DNA of 9,564 nucleotides from positions 17,618 to 27,181 of the forward strand of contig FR880237.1 in assembly GCA_000435195.1 (NCBI GenBank). Direction: 5' to 3'. The translations under genes and the position numbers were made by a program. Numbering within the stretch: the first letter of the stretch is position 1; the number at the start of each line of letters is the position of its first letter. Below are positions 4,844 through 9,564 of this stretch, piece after piece. Source of the DNA: Clostridium sp. CAG:169. GTDB taxonomy: Bacteria > Bacillota > Clostridia > Oscillospirales > Ruminococcaceae. The notes below the pieces were generated by a model. It did no database searches. It saw only the letters and a program-made list of their open reading frames with translations, and was not told the DNA's origin.

Positions 4844-6904
4844 ATGAAAAATAAAATCAAAAGCAAAAAGAGATTATATCTGTTTATTCCGCTGATGGCG
4901 GTGCTGGTGCTGATGAACGTCGCCGCTTTTGCAGTGGCGGTCATCGGCAAAAATGTCTGGTTGTTTATCGCCTGCTTTTTCCTGCTTGTATTGACACTGG
5001 TGGGAATCTATATGATTGCCTCTTTAAGCAAGAGCATCAACAAGTTCTATCAGACGATGGAAAAACAGCTTTCCCCTTACACCAACAAATCGCTGCGGGA
5101 TTTTCCGCTGCCGGTTCTGGTGACCCGAAGACGAGGCGGAGAAATCATCTGGTACAACAACCAGATGCGGGAAAAGGTGTTTGGCGGCAGCGACTGCTTT
5201 GGGCACAGCCTGGCAGAATATTTTCCGGCGGTCAATTTGCAGACCGAATGTCCGGTGCAGGGGTATGGAGTCGAGTACAATGGACACCAGTACACCGCCT
5301 ACCACGCACCTACCGGCGAGGAGGACAACCGCCTGAATGTACTGTATCTGGTGGACGACGACAAGCTCAAACGCATCGCACGGGAGTACTTTTCCTCCCG
5401 ACCGGTGGCAGCCATCATCCTCATCGACAACTACGAGGAGCTGCTGCAAAGCGCGCGTGAAAATGAACGCTCTCAGATTATGGGCGAGATCGAATACCAG
5501 ATTGAATGTTATGTCGAAAACTACAACGGCGTGATTAAAAAGCTGGAGAAGGACCGCTTCTTTGTCGCCTTTGAGGAGCGGTATATGCGCAGCATTGTCG
5601 AGGAACGTTTCACCATCCTGGATACCGTGCGAAAAATCAACGCCAACGGCAGGATGCCCGCGACCCTTTCCATCGGCGTGGGCAGGGATGCACAGAGCCT
5701 TTTGCAGGCAGAAAAGTTTGCCAGTCAGGCGCTGGATATGGCACTGGGACGAGGCGGCGACCAGGCAGCGGTCAAAAACAAGAACGGCTACGAATTCTAC
5801 GGCGGTGTTTCTAAGGGAATTGAGAAGCGCACCAAGGTCAAGACCCGAATCGTGGCAGCGGCTTTGATGGAGCTGCTCGATTCCTGCTCGAATGTGCTGA
5901 TTATGGGTCACCGTTTTGCCGATTTGGACTGTCTGGGCTCGGCAGTCGGTCTGTATCATCCAATCCAGCAGATGGGCAAGCCGGTCAAGATTATCCTCAA
6001 CAGCCGTGCCAACATGGTCAAGCAGCTGCACGCGCGTCTGCTGGAGCAGGGCTTTGATACCGCCTTTGTGGAGCCGGAGGCAGCGCTGGAGTATGTGCAG
6101 CCGGATACCCTGCTGATTATCGTGGATGTACATACCCCGCACTTTATCGAGGCGCCCGAGGTCTACAAAAACTGCAAGAACGTGGTGGTCATCGACCACC
6201 ACCGCAAGATGGTCGATTATATCGACAATGCGGTCATCTTCCACCATGAGCCGTACGCTTCCAGCGCTTCGGAGATGGTCGCAGAGCTGGTGCAGTACTT
6301 TGGCGACAAATATAAACCGAGCAGCGCGGCTGCGGAAGCGATGCTGGCAGGCATGATGCTCGACACCAAGAATTTTATTCAGCGCACCGGTGTGCGTACC
6401 TTTGAGGCAGCAGCCTACCTGCGCAAGATGGGAGCGGATACAGTGGAGGTCAAACGTCTGTTTGCCACCAGCATGGAAGCTTACCAGGAGCGCTGCAAGG
6501 TAGTGGCAGCGGCAAAGGTCTACCGCCACTGTGCGGTGTGCGGTGTCAGCGAAAAGATTGACGAGATTAAGATGGTGTCCGCACAGGCTGCCGATGAGCT
6601 GCTGGGCATCGAGGATGTCGATGCCTCCTTCGTCTTTTATTATGAATCGAGCGACGTGGTCGCTTATTCTGCCCGCAGCATGGGACGCATCAATGTCCAG
6701 ATTATTATGGAGAAGCTGGGCGGCGGCGGACATCTGACGATGGCAGGCGCCCAGACCAAGGGAATCGACCTGGAGGAAGGCGCACGCAGGCTCAAACAGG
6801 CAATCGACGAATACTACGATACCCTCGAGGATAAGGAGGAGCCAAAGGCTCTGCCTGCCCCTGACCCGGGACCGGTACAGATGGTGCCGCCTGAGGAAAA
6901 ATAG
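4844..6904 (+). CDS. gdpP: Cyclic-di-AMP phosphodiesterase GdpP (DHH/DHHA1 family)
   Basis: Membrane-bound enzyme that hydrolyses c-di-AMP to pApA, controlling potassium, osmotic and cell-wall homeostasis. It has 686 aa (B. subtilis homologue about 659). Domain order: two transmembrane helices (about 11-34 and 38-60), a PAS-like domain (about 80-170), a degenerate GGDEF domain (about 185-315, with IDNYEELLQS and GRGGDQAAVK in place of an active GGDEF), the DHH domain and DHHA1. Metal and catalytic residues are intact: H356, D360 and D362 in GHRFADLD, D428 in VDVH, D451-H452-H453 in VVIDHHRK, D507 in MMLDTKNF, and GGGGH (626-630) in DHHA1. A proline- and glutamate-rich tail of about 25 residues follows. 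GAGG sits 7 nt ahead of the ATG. The gdpP-rplI-dnaB order is conserved in Firmicutes; rnj in front is an additional partner here. Confidence 0.96.
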   Translation: MKNKIKSKKRLYLFIPLMAVLVLMNVAAFAVAVIGKNVWLFIACFFLLVLTLVGIYMIASLSKSINKFYQTMEKQLSPYTNKSLRDFPLPVLVTRRRGGEIIWYNNQMREKVFGGSDCFGHSLAEYFPAVNLQTECPVQGYGVEYNGHQYTAYHAPTGEEDNRLNVLYLVDDDKLKRIAREYFSSRPVAAIILIDNYEELLQSARENERSQIMGEIEYQIECYVENYNGVIKKLEKDRFFVAFEERYMRSIVEERFTILDTVRKINANGRMPATLSIGVGRDAQSLLQAEKFASQALDMALGRGGDQAAVKNKNGYEFYGGVSKGIEKRTKVKTRIVAAALMELLDSCSNVLIMGHRFADLDCLGSAVGLYHPIQQMGKPVKIILNSRANMVKQLHARLLEQGFDTAFVEPEAALEYVQPDTLLIIVDVHTPHFIEAPEVYKNCKNVVVIDHHRKMVDYIDNAVIFHHEPYASSASEMVAELVQYFGDKYKPSSAAAEAMLAGMMLDTKNFIQRTGVRTFEAAAYLRKMGADTVEVKRLFATSMEAYQERCKVVAAAKVYRHCAVCGVSEKIDEIKMVSAQAADELLGIEDVDASFVFYYESSDVVAYSARSMGRINVQIIMEKLGGGGHLTMAGAQTKGIDLEEGARRLKQAIDEYYDTLEDKEEPKALPAPDPGPVQMVPPEEK

Positions 6905-6952
6905 ATACAATGGGTCACACAGTACCCGACGCAAGAAAGGAAGAAGATTGTA

Positions 6953-7393
6953 ATGAAGGTAATTCTGACACAGGATGTAAAGGGAAGCGGCAAAAAAGGA
7001 GAGCTGATCAACGCAGCGGACGGCTATGCAAGAAACTTTCTGCTGCCAAAGGGTCTTGCCGTAGAGGCAAACAACCAGGCGATGGATGAGCTGAAGGCAA
7101 AAGAAGCCTCCAAACAGCACAAGATCCAGGTGGAAAGAGAAGCCGCAATGGAAGCTTCCAAAAAGCTGGAGGGTAAAACTGTCCAGATTAAAGCAAAAGC
7201 GGGAGCCGGCGGCAAGCTGTTCGGCGCTGTGACCAACAAGGAGGTTGCAGAAGCCATCCAGAAGCAGTACAATGTTACCGTTGATAAAAAGAAGGTGACC
7301 ATCGGCGAAATCAAAGCCTTTGGCAGATACACCGCCGAAATCAAACTCTACACCGGCATCAGTGCCAAGATGGGTGTGGAAGTTGGCGAATAA
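6953..7393 (+). CDS. rplI: 50S ribosomal protein bL9
   Basis: Large-subunit protein that binds 23S rRNA near the L1 stalk with its N-domain and extends across the ribosome surface, helping fidelity and frame maintenance. At 146 aa it has the normal length. The N-terminal rRNA-binding domain shows MKVILTQDVKGSGKKGE and the family signature DGYARNFLLPKGLA (23-36). A charged, Lys/Glu/Ala-rich connecting helix spans about 40-75, and the C-domain (about 76-146) includes GKLFGAVTNKEVAEAI and GRYTAEIKLYTGISAKM. AAAGGAAG lies about 9-11 nt before the ATG. It begins 48 nt after gdpP and is followed by an 86-nt gap holding a large hairpin before dnaB. Confidence 0.98.
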   Translation: MKVILTQDVKGSGKKGELINAADGYARNFLLPKGLAVEANNQAMDELKAKEASKQHKIQVEREAAMEASKKLEGKTVQIKAKAGAGGKLFGAVTNKEVAEAIQKQYNVTVDKKKVTIGEIKAFGRYTAEIKLYTGISAKMGVEVGE

Positions 7394-7404
7394 CAACAGC
7401 GAAA

Positions 7405-7436
7405 AGCCGTCTGGGAAAGTATTTCCGCAGGCGGCT
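7405..7436 (+). other. Large hairpin between rplI and dnaB
   Basis: AGCCGTCTG pairs with CAGGCGGCT (9 pairs, one G-U) and the stem continues as GGAAA/TTTCC with a 3-nt GTA loop and one bulged G: about 14 pairs in 32 nt. The sequence after it is GCCTGTCTAAAAAAA, with no U-run, so it is not a rightward intrinsic terminator. On the opposite strand only TTTT follows. A role as an mRNA 3' stabiliser or processing site after rplI is plausible but unproven. Confidence 0.55.
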
Positions 7437-7464
7437 GCCTGTCTAAAAAAAGGATTTGTGCGGT

Positions 7465-7470
7465 AGGAGG
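7465..7470 (+). promoter_or_regulatory. Ribosome binding site deciding the dnaB start
   Basis: AGGAGG lies 9 nt upstream of the ATG at 7480. It lies within the extension that an upstream TTG start (7456) would create, so that longer form is unlikely. Confidence 0.75.
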
Positions 7471-7479
7471 GAAAACGGC

Positions 7480-8829
7480 ATGGCAGAAGAAACCATCGAA
7501 CTGGGCGCGGAGCAACTGCCCTTCAGCCTGGAGGCAGAGCAGTCGGTGCTGGGTGCAATCCTCATCGAGCCGGAGTGCATCAGCCGCGTGCTGGAGCTGC
7601 TGACGCCGGACAGCTTTTACCGTCCGCAGCACAAGCAGCTGTTTACCATCATGCTGGGAATGTTTACCGCAGCCCAGCCCATCGACTTTGTCACCGTGCT
7701 CGAGCAGGCAAAGGCGGACCGCATCTTCGCCAGCGACGGGGATGCCAAGGTCTATCTGACCCAGCTGGTGCAGGTGGTGCCCAGTGCCTCCAATGTGGAA
7801 GCATATGCCAAGCTGGTGCAGGAAAAATACTATATGCGCACCCTGATCGACGTGGCAAAAAGTATCATCACAAACTCGGAAAAGAGCGATGCGGATGCCC
7901 GCGGTCTGATGGAGTTTGCCGAGCAGAAGCTGTATGAGATTCGCCAGGGCAAGGACGCCACGGGACTGGTCAAGGTGGACCGCGCCATCTTTGAGCTGTA
8001 CGACAAATTGCAGCGGATTTCCGGCGATGACAAAAACCAGTATGTCGGTATTCCCAGTGGATTTTCTGCGTTGGACAGCTTGACGACAGGACTCAATCGA
8101 ACCGACCTGATTTTGCTGGCGGCGCGTCCGGCGATGGGAAAATCCACCTTTGTGATGAATATTGCCACCAATGTTGCAAAGCAGGGACACGCGGTAGCGG
8201 TCTTTTCGCTGGAGATGAGCCGCGAGCAGCTGATCTCCCGTATGCTTTCGGCGGATGCGCTGATTCAGGGTTCCCAGCTGCGCACCGGCAACCTGAGTGT
8301 GGACGAGTGGACCAAGGTGGCGGTGTCCGCACAGAACATTGCCCGGATGCCGATGTATATCGACGACAGTGCGGGCATCACCGTAGCGGAGATGAAGGCA
8401 AAGCTGCGCCGGGTGCCCAATCTGGGACTGGTGGTCATCGACTATTTGCAGCTGATGTCCTCGGGCAGACGGATTGACAACCGTGTGCAGGAAGTGTCGG
8501 AAATCACCCGAAACCTCAAGGTGATGGCAAAGGAATTGGATGTGCCGATCATCACCCTTTCGCAGCTGTCCCGTAGCCCGGACAAGCGCACCGGCGACCA
8601 CCGTCCGGTGCTGTCGGACCTGCGTGAGTCGGGTTCCATCGAGCAGGATGCTGACTTGGTCATGTTTTTGTACCGCGACGAATATTATAACGACGACAGC
8701 GAGGACAAAGGTGTGGCGGAGGTAATCGTGGCAAAGAACCGTCACGGAGCTACCGACACCGTCAAATTGGCGTTCGACGGTCAGCACACCAGATTCTTAA
8801 GCAGGGAGTTGTTCCGCGATGCTCCATAA
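7480..8829 (+). CDS. dnaB: Replicative DNA helicase DnaB (DnaC of B. subtilis)
   Basis: Hexameric 5'-3' helicase that unwinds the replication fork and recruits primase. It is 449 aa, the usual length. The N-terminal domain (about 12-115) opens with LPFSLEAEQSVLGAILI, followed by a linker and the RecA-like domain. Visible motifs: PSGFSALDSLTTGL (192-205), Walker A ARPAMGKST (215-223, K221), FSLEMSREQL (242-251), Walker B VVIDYLQLM (318-326, D321), TLSQLSR (359-365), SDLRESGSIEQDAD (379-392) and the KNRHG segment (419-423) carrying the arginine finger. No intein interrupts the Walker A or other motifs, a common site of inteins in DnaB. AGGAGG at 7465-7470 is 9 nt before the ATG at 7480, ruling out an upstream TTG at 7456. 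The 3' end overlaps tilS by 11 nt. Confidence 0.98.
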   Translation: MAEETIELGAEQLPFSLEAEQSVLGAILIEPECISRVLELLTPDSFYRPQHKQLFTIMLGMFTAAQPIDFVTVLEQAKADRIFASDGDAKVYLTQLVQVVPSASNVEAYAKLVQEKYYMRTLIDVAKSIITNSEKSDADARGLMEFAEQKLYEIRQGKDATGLVKVDRAIFELYDKLQRISGDDKNQYVGIPSGFSALDSLTTGLNRTDLILLAARPAMGKSTFVMNIATNVAKQGHAVAVFSLEMSREQLISRMLSADALIQGSQLRTGNLSVDEWTKVAVSAQNIARMPMYIDDSAGITVAEMKAKLRRVPNLGLVVIDYLQLMSSGRRIDNRVQEVSEITRNLKVMAKELDVPIITLSQLSRSPDKRTGDHRPVLSDLRESGSIEQDADLVMFLYRDEYYNDDSEDKGVAEVIVAKNRHGATDTVKLAFDGQHTRFLSRELFRDAP

Positions 8830-9564
8830 AATGTTGCAAACGATCGACCGTTATCGGATGCTGGAGCCGCAGCAGAGGGTAGTGGTCGGATTTTCCGGCG
8901 GAGCGGATTCCACAGCGCTGCTGTTTGCTCTGCATCGGTTGGAGCAGCAGCTGGACATCCGGGTGGAAGCCTGCCACATCAACCACTGTCTGCGCGGCGA
9001 GGAATCGGAGCGCGACCAGCAGTTCTGCACCGATTTTTGCAAGCGATATAACATCCCGCTGACGGTCCATCGCATCTGGGCACAGCAGGAGGCAAAGCAG
9101 GCAGGACAGTCGGTGGAAACCTTTTCCCGACAGCGCCGGTATCAGCTGCTGACCGCACTGGCAGGGCAGGAGGGCAGGGTCGCCACCGCGCACAACCTCA
9201 ATGACAACGCGGAAACCGTCCTGTTCTATCTGGCAAGAGGGACCGGACTCAACGGTTTGGGCGGCATCCCGCCGGTGCGCGGGCAGATTATCCGTCCGTT
9301 GATTGCGTGTACCCGCGAGCAGATTGAGCAGTTTTGCGGGGAAAATGGGTTGGACTTTATCCACGATTCCAGCAACGACAGCGACCGGTATACCCGCAAC
9401 CGCATCCGCCATCACCTGCTGCCGCAGATGCAGCAGCTCAACGGCGGATTTTTGCAGAATATCGCAGAGCTGTGTGACACAGCCCGCACTGACCAGCAGT
9501 TTTTGCAGCAGCTGGCACAGCAGGAATACCGGCGATTACAGCGCTCGCAGCAGCCGATTGCTTT
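8819..9564 (+). CDS. tilS: tRNA(Ile)-lysidine synthetase, partial (3' end outside window)
   Basis: ATP-dependent enzyme that converts C34 of the CAU-anticodon tRNA-Ile to lysidine, switching decoding to AUA and charging to isoleucine; normally essential. The first 248 residues are present. They cover the N-type ATP pyrophosphatase domain with the P-loop SGGADS (26-31), the HINHCLRGEES motif (53-63), AHNLNDNAETVLFYLARGTG (124-143), GLGGIPPVRG (146-155), and DSSNDSDRYTRNRIRHHLLP (183-202), which ends the catalytic domain. The C-terminal tRNA-binding domains lie beyond the window. The ATG at 8819 starts inside dnaB (11-nt overlap), with a GGGAG site 10 nt upstream; a later ATG at 8831 has no ribosome site. 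The overlap suggests translational coupling to dnaB. The start of the second half is notably Gln-rich (QQFLQQLAQQEY). Confidence 0.96.
   Translation, partial: MLHKMLQTIDRYRMLEPQQRVVVGFSGGADSTALLFALHRLEQQLDIRVEACHINHCLRGEESERDQQFCTDFCKRYNIPLTVHRIWAQQEAKQAGQSVETFSRQRRYQLLTALAGQEGRVATAHNLNDNAETVLFYLARGTGLNGLGGIPPVRGQIIRPLIACTREQIEQFCGENGLDFIHDSSNDSDRYTRNRIRHHLLPQMQQLNGGFLQNIAELCDTARTDQQFLQQLAQQEYRRLQRSQQPIA

Noticed and set aside
6883..6911. An internal promoter for rplI (TACAAT at 6906-6911)
   Set aside because: No acceptable -35 box at 16-18 bp upstream.
5024..7396. A 790-codon open frame on the minus strand opposite gdpP and rplI
   Set aside because: It lies antisense to two clearly identified genes, has no ribosome site or recognisable domain, and is explained by GC-rich third positions in the sense genes suppressing antisense stops.
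7348..8787. A 479-codon minus-strand open frame opposite dnaB
   Set aside because: Shadow of dnaB; His/Gln/Leu-rich translation without any family motif.
8762..9415. A 217-codon minus-strand open frame opposite tilS
   Set aside because: Antisense to the PP-loop domain of tilS, with no support of its own.
1..9564. CRISPR arrays, tRNA or rRNA genes, insertion sequences, phage or defence genes
   Set aside because: None seen: no spaced direct repeats, no transposase or integrase motifs, and almost all of the sequence is accounted for by housekeeping genes.

Overview
The window is chromosomal core DNA from a low-GC-phylum (Bacillota) bacterium, most likely a Clostridia member of the Oscillospiraceae/Butyricicoccaceae type. 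The reasons are the classic Firmicutes order gdpP-rplI-dnaB, a clostridial NifS/NifU iron-sulfur pair, an RNase J in place of RNase E, strong AGGAGG ribosome binding sites and sigma-A type promoters, together with GC-rich third codon positions. The family-level placement is an inference from protein flavour and is uncertain. There are no transposases, phage genes, CRISPR repeats, tRNAs or rRNAs.

Layout. Two transcription units point left. At the left edge are nifS and a nifU that runs out of the window (complement of 1-1701), driven by a TTGCAA-17-TATAAT promoter at 1788-1816 with a dyad between the boxes. To its right is rnhA (complement 1870-2316), with its own promoter at 2394-2422. A divergent intergenic region of about 500 bp separates rnhA from a rightward operon. 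That region holds a consensus-like promoter (TTGACA-17-TACAAT, 2488-2516), then a GC hairpin with a T-rich tail (2545-2586) and a leader of about 300 nt.

The rightward operon is rnj (RNase J), gdpP (cyclic-di-AMP phosphodiesterase), rplI (ribosomal protein bL9), dnaB (replicative helicase) and tilS (tRNA-Ile lysidine synthetase, cut by the right edge). Gaps are 34, 48 and 86 nt, then an 11-nt overlap. No other convincing promoter or terminator is visible inside it, so one transcript is plausible, with a large hairpin between rplI and dnaB as a possible processing or expression-tuning point.

How it fits together. The left side supplies iron-sulfur clusters (NifS gives sulfur, NifU is the scaffold) and removes RNA from RNA:DNA hybrids. 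The right side combines mRNA decay and maturation, second-messenger turnover, a ribosomal protein, replication fork unwinding and tRNA decoding. All eight proteins are intact and ordinary in their catalytic residues. I do not see a new protein system here. The parts worth a second look are the non-coding elements (the attenuator-like leader of the RNase J operon, the dyad in the nifS promoter, hairpins between nifS/nifU and rplI/dnaB) and the long basic N-terminal tail of RNase J.
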